From NCBI GenBank assembly GCA_029215795.1, contig JARDYH010000001.1, positions 115,470,533 to 115,534,532 of the forward strand: DNA of 64,000 bases. Reading direction: 5' to 3'. Shown piece by piece: positions 10,761 to 23,100 of this stretch. The position numbers and the translations under genes were made by a program. The notes beneath the pieces are model-generated. The model was not told the DNA's origin and made no database searches. It was given only the letters and a program-made list of their open reading frames with translations. Origin of the DNA: Anniella stebbinsi (taxonomy: Eukaryota > Chordata > Lepidosauria > Squamata > Anniellidae). Positions within the stretch are counted from its first letter, which is position 1; each line of letters begins with the position of its first letter.

Positions 10761-13700
10761 ACATCTGTGCTTCCCAAAGAGCCTGTCTGGAAGGTTAGGA
10801 ATCCCTCCTGAACAAGGTGGGATGGGTTGTGAGGAGCTGCTGTGGGAGAAAGTAAACAAAGCTTTCGTCTTGCACATTTCCTTAAGCTATCTGTGTCTTA
10901 TGGTCCAAGCACAATTTTGGATGATTCTCCCCTCCCCTAGAGTCCACTGCACCAGGTTTATCTGACTTCCCCCAGAGAGGCTTTTCTAAGGGCACAGATG
11001 GCAAGAGGAGGGAGGAAGGAGTAGGAAATTTTCCTTTCATGAGCTTCCTTAAGTTACAATTTCCAGAGAAGAAGCCACTAACAAATCTATTCTGGCATAA
11101 CATTTCATGGACACTGTCCACTTCAGCAGACACATCTGATGAAGTGGGCAGTCTCCACAAAAACTTAAGCCAGAAAAAAATTGCCATACTACTCTTTGTT
11201 GTTTTTCCTGAAGTTAGGTTATCTTAGAATCCAAGCCATTGTGTTCGCAGTTCTTTTCTTTTCTTAAACTAATGTAAAGAGTGGAATATCTTCGATATAT
11301 TAGCGGCTTCTGAAAATTCACAAAAGTAATCAACACCATACCATTTTTGTGTATGGTGGTGGTGATTTCATGCTTAAATCAGCCATATTTAAAAATATTC
11401 AGTAAATAAAGAAAAAGCAACGATCTCATATATGTCTTAAATACATGCCATACGTTTCCCCTCCAACCGTTTGTTAAAGAGGCAAGAAATGATTTAATGT
11501 TTACTTTCACTAATTGCAAGCACAGTTGTTTCAAATCTGTGGCTGGAATGTTTTTGCATGAGCTACACCTTAAGAGAGAATTCTTGATATTCAAAAGGAT
11601 TAGTTAATCAGTTGCAAAAAAATGCATCAGAACTTAAAGCCTGTATTCAAAGAATTGACTGATTATTTCAAATCAATATGTGACCCGCAGCTTCACCACC
11701 AACTATGGTTCGAGCTTGTCATGCAAAGCAGAATTGGAAAACCCGGGTTCGATCATAGTTTTGTAAGATATGTGCAAGTAATGATTTGTCCATTCAGATG
11801 AGTCGGCAAATGATGGTTTTCCTCAAGCATAATAGGAGAAAGGGAATCACTGTATACAGGAATTCCACTTATTTATGTAGCACCAACCACGATTTGGTGT
11901 TGCATCTCTTAACCACCTTTTGTTTGGATTCTGGTGCTTCCGATATGATAAATGCATGTGTAAGGCCGCCCTTAATGATGACAGCCTAAGCATTTCTGGG
12001 GTATTCTGATTTGCATTAAAGCAAAGCCAGTAAACTAACTTGACAGTTGTTGTCCTAGCAAGTCTGTGTGCAGAGAATAAAAGATTAATAATATATTAAC
12101 ATTTCATTGTTTCCTCATCTGTAGGGCATCATTGTCTGAATTATAAAACTTCTTGGGGCCTAACAGAACAGATTGGTGGAGCATGGCTTGGTTCAAACCA
12201 GAATAATTCTAGCACCATATCTAGTGCTAAAATTCCATGAAAAGGGAGCACATTTGGTGTTAGGATGTTGCTAGAATAGCACGACAGGCAGCTTCGGATA
12301 TAAAGAGACTAGAGAGGACATCGTTGCCATGGCAAAAATGCCTATAACAAGTAATATTGCAAAATCTTGTTAGGTTTGATTATCATTTTTATTGCTGAGG
12401 GGGGGCAAATTAAAAAAAAGAGGCAAAGCATTTGTAAGAAATACAACACTTTTTTTTTAGGAATGTAATACAACCCTTTTAAAGGAATATTTTCGTTGAA
12501 AGTTACCTGTGTTTTTGGATTTTCTGGCTCTAAGCTAAGAGACAGCATTACAATTTTTGAGCCAGGAACCCACACTCCCTGTCCCCTCTCCCTTATAGCC
12601 AGTGCGTAGTGTACTATGGTGGCTGCCTCTCCGTGCTCGGTATGCTGAATGTGGAGAGAGCAAAAAGGGGGCGTTCCTGGGGGTGGCGAGGGGAGGATAC
12701 CATGGAAGTTGCTTTAGACAGCTTTCTATGTGATGCGTGACCTCCCCCTTCCTGCTCTGAAGCTACCAGGATAGATGCTCAAAATCAAGCGTCTATCAAC
12801 AACTGCAGGGTGGATGGAACATGGAGGAGAGGATCCCATCCCTACATGTGCCCTGCATTGGATACTTGTGAGTCTCCAGGGCATAGAATTGTGTCTTAAA
12901 AAAACTAAAATATTTTAATTGGATGGCAGTCTTCTCTGTTTCACAAAATGTAAAGAGAAACGTAACATCCCATCTCTGTGTGAACAATAATATAATATAT
13001 TTTTAAAATGTACAGATAAAATTCCAAAAATGGTGTATTCTCTAAAGCTGAGTGAATGTATTATAAACTCCAGAGGTGGACAACACGAAATGGAGCACTC
13101 TAGTAATCGTCTGTGTTACTAATGCCTCTTGAACGAGCCATTACTGGAAATTGGGCTAAGTGAACGTGAGTGATCCAGACAGGCTGCTATTATGTTCTGA
13201 AGTATATGATAAATGAGAATGCATTGAGCAAAACCATGGTGTTAGAACAGCCTGGAGTCTGTGGATATAGATGCATTGAACTCTACTTAATAATTAGCAA
13301 ACTGCTTTAATTTGGTTTGTTAATTTTGCCTGGTATCTTAAGAGCTGCTTTGGCACATGTAAGGGGGGCTTACACTAACAAAGGCGAAGGAACTATTGGT
13401 TTGGATTCATTGCACTTAGGTTTCACTTATCAATGTGAAAAGTTAACCATAATTTCAGGCCCATTGATTTCTGGATCCAACCCATTTACTGTATTTTACT
13501 TTGAAAGCAAAGCACTGTACCATATCACACACTGCTTTCAGAACTCGTTTCCATTTCAGAGCAGTTTGTCTTGTGGCATTAAGGAATGCAATTCATAAAA
13601 AAAGTTTGCAATTCTCTTGGGCTCACAAAATTAGAGTCACTTCACACAAATGGCTTGCAACATCAAACCACCACCTCTCTGTTGGGTTTTAAGCACATCA

Positions 13701-14049
13701 TGTCACACCATACACTGACAGATTGAGCCTCCAATGTGTGTGTACCAATTCCTGACTATGAACTGAAATTGTGAACAATGATGCTATAAAAAGGTTTTGA
13801 GGTGAGAACCCTAAATGTATTGAATACTGTGGTTTGTTGTTAAAATCTGCCACTGTAATGACCCAGATATTGTCCTGTTTGGTGGTTACCTGAGGATCAC
13901 AGGGGAAACTAATGTCATCTGACATTGTCAGATCTGACCATGGAGAATCCAATCTAGGTGGAACAGTCATGTCTAGGCAGGCAAGGTAGAGCCTAATCAA
14001 GATAAGTGCATCAGACACAGCAAGCTAGGTAAGGACAGAAACCCTTGTG
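10761..14049. other. DMD: Unassigned intron with a mildly GC-rich island at 12580-12840
   Basis: No coding or RNA gene is supported. The island at 12580-12840 contains purine-rich AGGGGAGG-like stretches and may be an old repeat. The rest is AT-rich. Confidence 0.45.
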
Positions 14050-14262
14050 TTTAAAGGGGCACCTCAAAGAAGCCGGGAGGAGGGCTTCGCAGGCTAAGAT
14101 TGCCTGGTAGGTCCTTCCTCCGGCCAGTGCCACCACCAAGTTCCAGCAATGCTGGGGTTTGCCAGTGTGTCTTTTGTCTCCTCCTCCACACCCGCAATGC
14201 CTCCTTCCTGTGGTTAGGCAAGCTGAATGTGCAGTAGTGCATATGGATAGCTAAGGAAGATA
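14050..14262. repeat. Unnamed dispersed repeat, copy 1
   Basis: The segments GTGCCACCACCAAGTTCCAG then CAATGCTGG, CTCCTCCACAC, and TGTGGTTAGGCAAGC followed by AATGTGCAG recur in the same order at 61985-62200. There the middle has become a long CT tract. Two alignable copies support a dispersed repeat; I do not recognise the family. Confidence 0.6.
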
Positions 14263-14578
14263 GGAGACGAGGAGGCAGAAAAAGGGTACTGAGTAGTCTA
14301 GATATTGTAGCTGATTACATTGCGGAGTTGAGAGCTTTGATGTTGGTGTGGCACTGACATTCTAAAAGCTGCTTGATAAAATGACAGATTGCAAAGATGG
14401 ACAAGAAATGCTTTTTATTTGGAGTATTGGAATTTCCCAGTTTTGAACTTCTGGGTGTCTGGTATTTTATATATCAAATCACTAATGTCCATGGCCTTAT
14501 TTGGCATATCCATTTTGGTCACCCAGACTTAAAATATTTGAACATTATTTGGTGTTGCTTGCTTTAAAAAAAGACAAT

Positions 14579-14800
14579 GGGGCTGTCTCTATATGAGGAA
14601 AGCTCCGGAATGGCTCCACAGTGGCACTATGTCATTTATATGACATAGCAGTCACTGCGGAGCCATCACAGGGCTTTCCCCTGAAGCTCCGAATTTAAAA
14701 AGTTGGGGACTTACCCCTACTTTTTTCTGCAGAGCAAGGCAATGATGCGATCAGATCTGCCATCTGTCGCCTTGCTCTAGAGTCACAACAGAGACATGTC
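14579..14800. repeat. MITE-like hairpin element starting GGGGCTGTCTCTATATG
   Basis: After GGGGCTGTCTCTATATGAGG there is a nested inverted repeat: GGCTCCACAGTG pairs with CACTGCGGAGCC around CTATGTCAT...ATGACATAG. The start matches the inverted ending ATATAGACAGCCCC at 27973-27987. This pattern suits a palindromic non-autonomous DNA transposon. GC-rich sequence continues to about 15120 and may belong to it. Confidence 0.55.
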
Positions 14801-15170
14801 CCGGCCAGTGGCGACTCCTGATTGGTTGCCATCAGCTAGATAGGGAGGATGGGGTGGGACAACAAGACGAATGGCCACTGGAATGCCTCCATGCCTCCTC
14901 CGGTGTGGGGAGAAGGAAGTGAAAAGCTGCACAAGGTAAGGGGGGGAAAACCGGGGAGGGATGCACCAACGCGCTGTGCAGCGGTGGTGCACAGGACAGC
15001 AGCAGCAACTGCTCCTCCTCCCCCTCCCATTGATAGCTACAAGCACTGCACTCATTGGGACAATCCACAGGAGCACAAGCACGGGTTTTTGGGAGCTCAT
15101 GGCTCCACTGCGCTGTCATCAAGACATCCCCAATGTGTTACCAAAATATTGCAGGAAAAATGAGATTATT
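14801..15170. other. GC-rich unassigned stretch
   Basis: Overlapping open frames exist on both strands only because of low stop density, and none has a recognisable domain. It is probably the body of the repeat starting at 14579. Confidence 0.4.
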
Positions 15171-16401
15171 TGTGCATTGTTCGTATTGGTTTAACATAGG
15201 TGCAAGTCCATTTTAGTTCAGACAGTTCAACATCTATGATCTATGGGAAAAGTTGGGGATTAAAATTTGGAATCTTTTCTATTGTACTGTTATGTTGCAA
15301 TTGTTTGACACTTCAGTTGCTTAGATCCCTTGAAGTCAATGAACTGAAGCAGTTGAACCATGTTCAGATTTGATTTCTTAGTCTTTTGCATCTGCAAAAT
15401 ACAGGTAGTCCTGTTGATTTTAATATTAAGTAACTCAATTACAAGCAAGGAGCATTGGGAGGATTGAAGCCCAATATTAATAAAGATGTTTAAATATTTT
15501 AGTATTTCCTTTGTGTGCATTATTTTTATTTTATTTCCTGAGGCTGTGGCTTTTATCAAGTTATTCATCCCCTTTGAAAGGAAATAATTGCAGTTATGCG
15601 TCATTATGAGAGTTTGCACTGCATTGCTTTGCCATTACTAGGGCAACTAAAAAAACAATATTGCAAGTATAATTACATCTACATTTTAGCTTGATCAGTA
15701 GCTAATGCTCATTGTCTTTTTAGTAATTGTATATTATGATGTGCTGTAGAATGGGAAAGTATTTGAGTCCTTCAACCATTATGCATTTTTAAAAGGCACA
15801 TTTTTTTTCATTACTCAGAAATTGCAGCAATACAAAAAGGAAATGGAAATAGGCTTCAATTATTCTCTGTAGTGGTTGTGGCAAGGAATTAGATATAGTC
15901 ACTATCAAAATGTCTTATTTATGACTTGGAAGCAACTCAAGACATTTAGTTAGGAATATAATCTGCCTAATTTCCCAAAGATAAGACTGTAAGCATTCCA
16001 TTCAACTAAATCTTTCACCCAGAGTTACTCATGGCTCAACTATTAGATTCCATGTTTAGAAGATAAAATTATTTTCTTACTCTATATGAGACCAGGTTCT
16101 TTGGGCTTTTTGATTACTTTTTTTTATTAATGGTCTGTAATGTTCTGGCTCAGTAGTTTAAGATGGCTTCACAAGATGAGTTGCTAGTTTAAATGTAGTT
16201 GTTACATTAAAATGTGATCTGATAATAATTGAATATAAGAATAAAAGTTAATGTACATATTAATGTTCTTGAGAATCCCTTTTTTAAAAGTAAGAATTGG
16301 ACTGTAAATTTAAATGACATGAGTTATTATCACCTATGAGCTTTAGGTAACATTCTTGGTTACTAGTTATATACATATATACACATTTTCCCAGAGATGT
16401 T
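15171..16401. other. DMD: Unassigned AT-rich intron
   Basis: Nothing recognisable apart from AT-rich single-copy-looking sequence. Confidence 0.5.
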
Positions 16402-16660
16402 GTGCATACTAGGGATGTGCACTGGATCGGACCCGATCCACGATCCGAGTCCGGTCCAGTGGGAAATCGGATAAATTATCCGATTTCCGATCCCGCAGCT
16501 GGATCGGCCGATCCAATCCGAACCGGTCCGAAAAGGCTCCGAACCGGTTCGGCAGATCGGCGGATCGGCGGGCGCCCACTGGCGCCCACCGCCGCTTCCA
16601 TTGGCGGGCGCCAGCGGGCGCCCACCGATGAAAGTGGACAGCGGGGGGGGGAGGAGGGGG

Positions 16661-17335
16661 GCCCTTACCTTCCCGTCCCGGCGGCTCCCGGCGCCGGCGC
16701 CTACTACTACCAGCAGGCTCCGCGGCCTGCTCTAGGGTGGCGCGCCGGGTGATGTCATCACCCGGCGTGCTACTCGAGAGCAGGCCGCGGAGCCCGCTGG
16801 TAGTAGTAGGCGCCGGCGCAGGACGGGAGCCGCCGGGCCGGGAAGGTAAGCAGGGGGTGCGTGGAGGGGAGGAGGGGGCGCGCGGAGGGGGGAGGGGGGC
16901 CCTTACCTTCCCGTCCCGGCGGCTCCCGTCCCGGCGCAGGCGCCTACTACTACCAGCAGGCTCCGCGGCCTGCTCTAGGGTGGCGCGCCGGGTGATGTCA
17001 TCACCCGGCGCGCTACTCTAGAGCAGGCCGCGGAGCCTGCTGGTAGTAGTAGGCGCCGGCCGGGAGCCGCCGGGACGGGAAGGTAAGCAGGGGGTGCGTG
17101 GAGGGGAGGAGGGGGCGCGCGGAGGGGGGAGGGGGGCCCTTACCTTCCCGTCCCGGCGGCTCCCGTCCCGGCGCCGGCGCCTACTACTACCAGCAGGCTC
17201 CGCGGTCTACTCCAGGGTGGCGCGCCGGGTGATGTCATCACCCGGCGCGCTACTCGAGAGTAGGCCGCGGAGCCCGCTGGTAGTAGCCGCCGGCGCCGGA
17301 CGGGAGCGGACGGGCCGAGAAGGTAAGCAGTGGCG
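16661..17335. repeat. Three tandem ~237-bp palindromic units inside the hAT element
   Basis: Units begin GCCCTTACCTTCCCG at 16661, 16899 and 17136 (spacing 238 and 237). Each is itself a long imperfect palindrome: CTTACCTTCCCGTCCCGGCG at the left pairs with the CGCCGGG..CGGGAAGGTAAG at the right, and GCGCCTACTACTACCAGC with GCTGGTAGTAGTAGGCGC. The centre is CCGGGTGATGTCATCACCCG plus G (16745-16765, 16988-17008, 17225-17245). The third unit is shortened at the right. Confidence 0.9.
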
Positions 17336-17520
17336 GGGAAGGGGGCTTACCCCCCCCGGAGCCGTCCGCTTCTATCCGCTGGCGCCCGCGGGCGCCAGCG
17401 GATGGAAGCGGGCGGCCCCAGGGGGGGTAGGGAGCGCGGGGGAGGGGGCTTACCTGCCGGGGCCGTCCACAGCGGACGGCCCCGGGGGGGGAGGGAGTTA
17501 GGCCCCCCCTCAGCCACCCG

Positions 17521-17581
17521 CCGCCATTTTTTCCTCATAGACTTGCATTGCAATGCAAGTCTATGGGGGAAAAAATGGCGG
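17521..17581. repeat. Near-perfect 30-bp-arm palindrome
   Basis: CCGCCATTTTTTCC..CATAG and its complement CTATGGGGGAAAAAATGGCG meet at ACTTGCATTG|CAATGCAAGT with no loop. It lies in the right half of the hAT element. Two more hairpins precede it at about 17361-17416 and 17457-17483. Confidence 0.9.
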
Positions 17582-17735
17582 CCGATCCAAAAATTTACGA
17601 TTTTTGGGTCGGGATCGGACTCGATCCGGTCCGGGGGGCCTCCGATTTTGTCCGAACCGGTCCGGGACAAAATTGGAGGTCCCGATCCGGGTCCCGATCC
17701 GATCCGGGGGGTCCGTGCACACCCCTAGTGCATAC

Positions 17736-18340
17736 TAGAGGTGTGCATTGAAACCCAGATTTCACTAGTACCCCGATTTGCCACTTAGTGAATTATTATT
17801 ATTTAGGGACCCTGGAGATACTACAATTTGGTTAAACTAAATTTAGATTGAGCTTCTCCTTAGAGTTTCCAATAAAATTCAAAAATTGTACATTCTAGTC
17901 ACTGCTTCCTAACACCTTAAGTGCAGTTCTTAACCACCTCCCTTGGGCTTAAAGGTGACAACTCACACAGAGGTCACAGAGTGACTGTATTCCTACTCAT
18001 ATGGAATCCAGGTTTAGGACTCAATTGAATGATACGACAAGTTGGTTTTGTTTTGTTTTTTGTTTTGCTGAAGACATAAAGTTGGCTTTATATTGTCTTA
18101 TTTTTACTACGTAAAAAAATTGTCAGTTTGTTATTTTGGTTATTAGGATATATTTCTTTTTATGGTTTCTTCTGTCAAGGTGTTGGGGTAATGGCAGTTA
18201 AATCCATAGCATACAATAGACATGTCAGGGAACCAGCATGCCTCAAGCTTCTGTAACAGTGGTGTCAAAACATGGACTCTACAGCAGTGAAGTCCATGTA
18301 CTCTTGTCCAATAGTCCTTTGAGTCAGTACTCAGCCTAGC
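17736..18340. other. DMD: Unassigned intron
   Basis: It opens with TAGAGGTGTGCATTGAAACC, which itself resembles a hAT terminus, so the GC-rich element may have landed beside an older relative. The remainder is unrecognised. Confidence 0.4.
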
Positions 18341-18520
18341 TGAGAAAAAATAATGTTTTTTTAAAAAATAAAAAAAGTAATTGAATTTTTAAAATTTAAA
18401 TCAGATTTTTTAAATTTAAATTAGATTTTGAAATTTTCTTAAAACAGTTAAAAAAGAGGCTGGGTTAAAGATATCATCATGAATACTAATTATACAATTT
18501 CTAATTATATTCTATGAATA
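18340..18520. mobile_element. TTTAAAT-rich segment, possible other half of the 19330-19423 hAT element
   Basis: Runs such as AAATTTAAATCAGATTTTTT resemble the inner zones of the hAT copy at 9080-9804. An end matching CAGGG was not found here, so the left boundary is uncertain. Confidence 0.4.
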
Positions 18521-18755
18521 TTTTATTTATTTATTTATTGCATTTTTATACCGCCCCATATCCGAAGCTCTCTGGGCGGTTCACAAAAATTAAAACCATG
18601 AAATCATTTTAAAAATATAAAACAAGCCACAATCTAAAAACACAAAATAACATACAATATAAAAACACAACCAGAATAAAACCAAGCAGCAGGAATTAAT
18701 ACAGATTAAAATACAAATTTAAAACAGCAAGGATTAAAATTGAGTTAATTTAGCA
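18521..18755 (-). mobile_element. L2-like LINE 3' tail, antisense
   Basis: TTTATTTATTTATTG, then TTTTTATACCGCCCCATATC, CGAAGCTCTCTGGGCGG and TTCACAAAAATTAAAACCAT is the exact complement of the tail seen at 800-1031. Only the 3' UTR is present. Confidence 0.9.
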
Positions 18756-19329
18756 GTTTATGAAGATGGGAGGTAACCAGATCGGTCCTATTCTGCACTG
18801 CAGGGGGTGTACAGAAGTGTATGTTCCCCCTTTCTCTCAAGGCCTTGTGTCTCAGTGCAAAGACAGAGAAGGTCAATGAAAAGTCAGTTGGGGGAGATGG
18901 AATAAATCTGAACAAAGAGGAGGAGTCTTAATATAAATGCAAGGGATAGGGGAGGGGAGTAGATTGTGGAACCAAAAGTGAACATAACATATTCATGCAG
19001 TCCTGATTCCTCAGGAAATTTCTGCTGCATGTATCCACCGCAAAATGGAAAAACCTAGCATACTATTTGGGAATATTTTGTTTCTTTGCCTACTGTGGTT
19101 GAAATTGCCTAAATTCTATTTATTTTGAAGAACTTGACATTTATTCAAAAACTGAAATAGTTAAACATTTTTTAAAAAAAACCATGTGCGTGCTTTGTTA
19201 ATGTTGTTGCTCATTTCTTCTTCTGCTTAGTTTTCTTCTTCAACAATCTTATTAGTACAGTTTAAAAGCCTGTTTGGTGACACATCATAAAATGTTATAT
19301 TAAACAATAATGTACTTCTACTAAAAATG
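18756..19329. other. DMD: Unassigned intron
   Basis: Nothing recognised. It may include the body of the hAT relative ending at 19423. Confidence 0.4.
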
Positions 19330-19423
19330 ATTAAATAGAACCTCACTAATGATTTAAACAGTGATTTAAATCATTAACATTGAGTCCTTTGGAGAAGTGA
19401 TTTAAATCAAACCAACCCTGGTT
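19330..19423. mobile_element. hAT terminus, TTTAAATCA family
   Basis: AATGATTTAAACAGTGATTT, GTGATTTAAATCAAACCAAC and the end CCCTGG (+ strand) mirror the left end of the 9080-9804 element (CAGGGTGGACTTGATTTAAA). This is a second, more diverged copy in the opposite orientation. Confidence 0.65.
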
Positions 19424-19969
19424 CTTAGGATAATTAATGACATATAGCACCCAGTTTTCAGGAGAATTAATAGATATAGAGAGCTGAAGTCCATTCCTGT
19501 TGGTTGCGTTAACCAAAAGAAACTACCAAAACTACTGAAATGTACATTCCAACAAGGAATGTACGCTGTATGCAATACTGTGTTCTGAAGATAAAGAGGA
19601 ATCATAGAAAGTTTTGAATAGGTGGCATACAAAAAATGGGGAGAGGGCAAGGAGCGTCTCAGAAGGATGAAGGCAGTAAGAGATTAGTTCAGTATAGGAA
19701 GTAAACCCCTTCACTAAGTGCATGATTTTAAATACTTTGGTTCTGTGAAATAGCAGAAGAGGTTAAAGTGGAGACAGAGCTTAGGAACAAGCTGCAAAAG
19801 GCATGCTATTTTGGTGGAGAAGATGTTCTGGAAGTTGTGTGATAACAGGTTGCCAATAAAGTTGAAGACTTAAGGTTTTGGAACACATGTGCCCTGTTAA
19901 GCCCAGGATATAGAGGAGGAAGAGCAGGGGAAATTAAAACATGCTGCCACATCATATTATGAGAGTTGG
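19424..19969. other. DMD: Unassigned intron
   Basis: Contains no recognised feature. It continues at 25461 if the L1 insertion is removed. Confidence 0.5.
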
Positions 19970-19984
19970 TACACATTCATGTTT
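19970..19984. repeat. L1 target-site duplication, left copy
   Basis: TACACATTCATGTTT, identical to 25446-25460; it adjoins the poly(A) end of the antisense L1. Confidence 0.93.
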
Positions 19985-20144
19985 TTTTTTTAAAAAAAAT
20001 TATTTTCAAGATAAAATACAACATAATCAAAACATAAAATACAATACTAACAACCCTTAACAACCCCCCATACTCTCCTAACCCAATGAGACCCTCATTT
20101 ATTCATTAATATTATACATTTTTCCAAAATTGTAAAAAAATCTT

Positions 20145-23100
20145 TTAAAGTGTACAGCCTTTCCCCTTTATTAATACATATTCCAAAAATGTGCTCCATA
20201 TACTTTCAAAATCATTCTTCCTGGATAATCCCCTCTTCACTTTTAAATTACATGTTAATTTATCATTAAGTGCAATATCCCATGTTTCTTTAAACCATTC
20301 TTCTATTGTATAATTCCCTTGCATTTTCCAATTCTTAGCAATCATTAATCTAGCGGGTGTCAGGAAGTTGTTAATCAAATCCCTCATACTTGGATTCCCA
20401 ATTCCTTTATCCCATATTGAAAGTAAAGCCAATTTTGGACTTTGTTCCACAATACTTCCTGTTATTTCACTTATTTCTTTAAACACCCTTTTCCAAAGTT
20501 TTTGTACATGCTCACAAGTCCACCACATATGAAAATATGTTCCAACCTCCTGACATCCCCTCCAACAGTTCTTTGAGATTTTCTTGTCTATCTGATGTAA
20601 TCTTGCTGGTGTTAAATACCATCTCCTAATTATTTTGTAATAATTCTCTTTTATCCTAACTAATAATAACTTTAGCATTCTTGCATCCCAAATCCTCCCC
20701 CAGTTATAATCACTGATTTGTTCCTTTAAATCATCTTCCCAGATCATTTTAAGAGAATCTCGTTGGTCTCCATCCTCTATCAAAATTTTATCAATTCCAC
20801 TAATCATACCTTTTTTACTTTTATTTTCCCCTTTCTTTTCTCTTGCTTCTATTAAATCTTCAAATCTAGTATTATCTCTACAATCCTTATTTTTCTTTTT
20901 CCAATCCTGTGTCCATTGCTCTAATTGTATACATTTAAACCAAGATATCTTTTGTCCTCTTAATATCTCTTCTATTTGCTCCTTATTACTCATTCTTTTC
21001 AACCAATCTTTCAACTTAATAATTTCCTGACCCATCAATCCCCCTTCCAACTCTCTTTTTAAATTCCCTGGGAAGTTTTCCAATACTACCACTGGAGACA
21101 GAGGAGAGATTCCTGGTATTAATTTTTCTTTATATCTCTCCCAAATCTCTAAAATATTTTTTAATAGTGGATTTTCCATTCCTTTCAATTTTTTCTTTTG
21201 TATTTTGCTAAAAAAGATATTTTGTAATTTTAACTCTATTTCTCCTGTCTGCGTCTCTAACCATTCTAACTCTTCTTCCCCTATTATACTATTTATAACA
21301 TATGTTAATTGATTAGCTATATAATACATCTTTATATTTGGAAGTCCCAACCCTCCTTTCTTTTGTGTCTTATACCATTTCCCTTTGTTAATCCTTACTT
21401 TTTTATCTCCATTACAATAAGCATTTATCATATTTTGTCAACTCTTTATCTCTACTTCCGTTATTTTAATTGGTAACATTCTAAATAAAAAATTAATCTT
21501 AGGTAATATCTTCATTTTAATAACCGCTATTCTACCAAACCATGAATGCTTTTTTCAATATCTGTTTCTTCAAGCTATTAAAGTTATTATCTTCTAACCT
21601 TTCTAAATCTTTTGCAGTATTAACTCCTAAATAGCGCACTATATTTTTAATCTTAAAACCTAATTTTATATTACACTCCTCTCTTTCCTTCTTATTATAA
21701 TTAAATAACATCATTTCAGACTTCCCCCAATTTACTTGTAATCCTGTAATCTCCCCAAATTCTCTCAAATGCCGCTTTATCTCCTCCCCACTCTCCAGAG
21801 TATTTTCTAATGTCAATAATGTATCATCCGCAAACATATTAATTGTTATCTTTTCTTTTCCTCCTATCCCTTTTAATCTTCCATCTTCCCTGATAACATT
21901 CGCCAAAATTTCTATGACTATTGCAAATAATATCAGGGAAAGTGGACACCCTTGCCTAGTACCCCGGGCTAAGGTAATCTGTTGCATTAACCCATCATTA
22001 ACCATTACCACTGCTTTATTATTTACATATAACTGATTAATCACTCCTATAAATTTGTCTCCAAACCCAAATGTTTTTATTATTGTTTTTAGTGCTGGCC
22101 AATTCCACACAGTCAAAGGCTTTGAAAATATCTAATGCTATCAACCCTGCTTTTATATTCCTTTTTTTGATAACATTTATTATATTCAATACTCACCCTA
22201 TTAAATTAGGCATTTGCCTCTCCGAAATAAATCCGCATTGATCTTTTTTAATATATTTATTTATAAAGGTGCTCATTCTTTTTGCCATAATTGCCGTAAA
22301 AATTTTTGAATCTTGATTTATTAAAGATACAGGTCTATAAGAAGTTGGGGCCGTCAAATCCTTATCTGGTTTTGGGATTAATATGATCAAAGAATGATCC
22401 CATGATGGTGGGATCTTTCCTCCCTCTATTATACTATTAAATAATACTTTCAATCTCGGTATCAATAGCTCTCTAAAAATCTTATAATATTCCGGCCCCA
22501 ACCCATCTAAACCCGGAGATTTCCCTCCTTTTAATTTATCAGTAATTCCTTCTATTTCTTTCTCTGTAACCAAACCTTCCATATAATCCCTATCTTCTCC
22601 TTGTAATCTTATTTTCCAATTTTTCTCTACATACTCCACTACTCTTGCCTGTGGGCCCATTTCTGATGCATATAATTCCTTATAAAATTCCTGAAATATA
22701 TTTAATTATCTTTCATTAAATTACAGCTTTTCCCTGTTTTATCTTTAATTGTCCCTATCGTATTCTTTGCCTTCCTCGACTGAGTGGACCTGGCCAACAT
22801 CCTAGAAATTTTATTACTATATTCAAAAAAATCCCTTTTCAAATATAACAAATCCTTTTGCACTCTTTCTAAATCCTCTTTCTCAAGTTCCTTCTTTTTA
22901 GCTTGAAGTTGAGCATATAGGCGTTTATCCTTTGGTATTCTTAGTTCATCTAAATTCCTTACTTCTTTTTCTATCTTTTTATTTTGTGCTTCCTGTTGTC
23001 TTCTTAAAGTACACGATTCCCTAATACATATCCCTCTTGCTACCGCCTTCATCGTGTCCCAAACTATCCCATTAGAGTTTTGCGCTATGTCATTAATATC

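Larger units (their letters stand above)
16402..17735. mobile_element. hAT-type GC-rich non-autonomous transposon, 1318 bp, with 8-bp TSD
   Basis: The element spans 16410-17727 and is bounded by perfect 8-bp duplications GTGCATAC (16402-16409 and 17728-17735). Its termini are inverted: TAGGGATGTGCAC at the left and GTGCACACCCCTA at the right (one mismatch in 13). Subterminal zones are packed with GATCCGG/CCGATCC words on both sides. The centre (16661-17335) is three tandem palindromic units, followed by further hairpins to 17581. GC and CpG content is far above the surrounding AT-rich intron. Open frames of 94-135 residues inside are low-complexity R/G/P reading of GC-rich DNA, with no hAT transposase, BED or dimerisation motifs, so the element is non-autonomous. 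The perfect duplication and high CpG suggest a fairly recent insertion. Confidence 0.9.

Noticed and set aside
16402..17751. Several 94-135-residue open frames rich in R, G and P
   Set aside because: They arise from low stop density in GC-rich palindromic DNA of a hAT element, occur on both strands, and show no domain.
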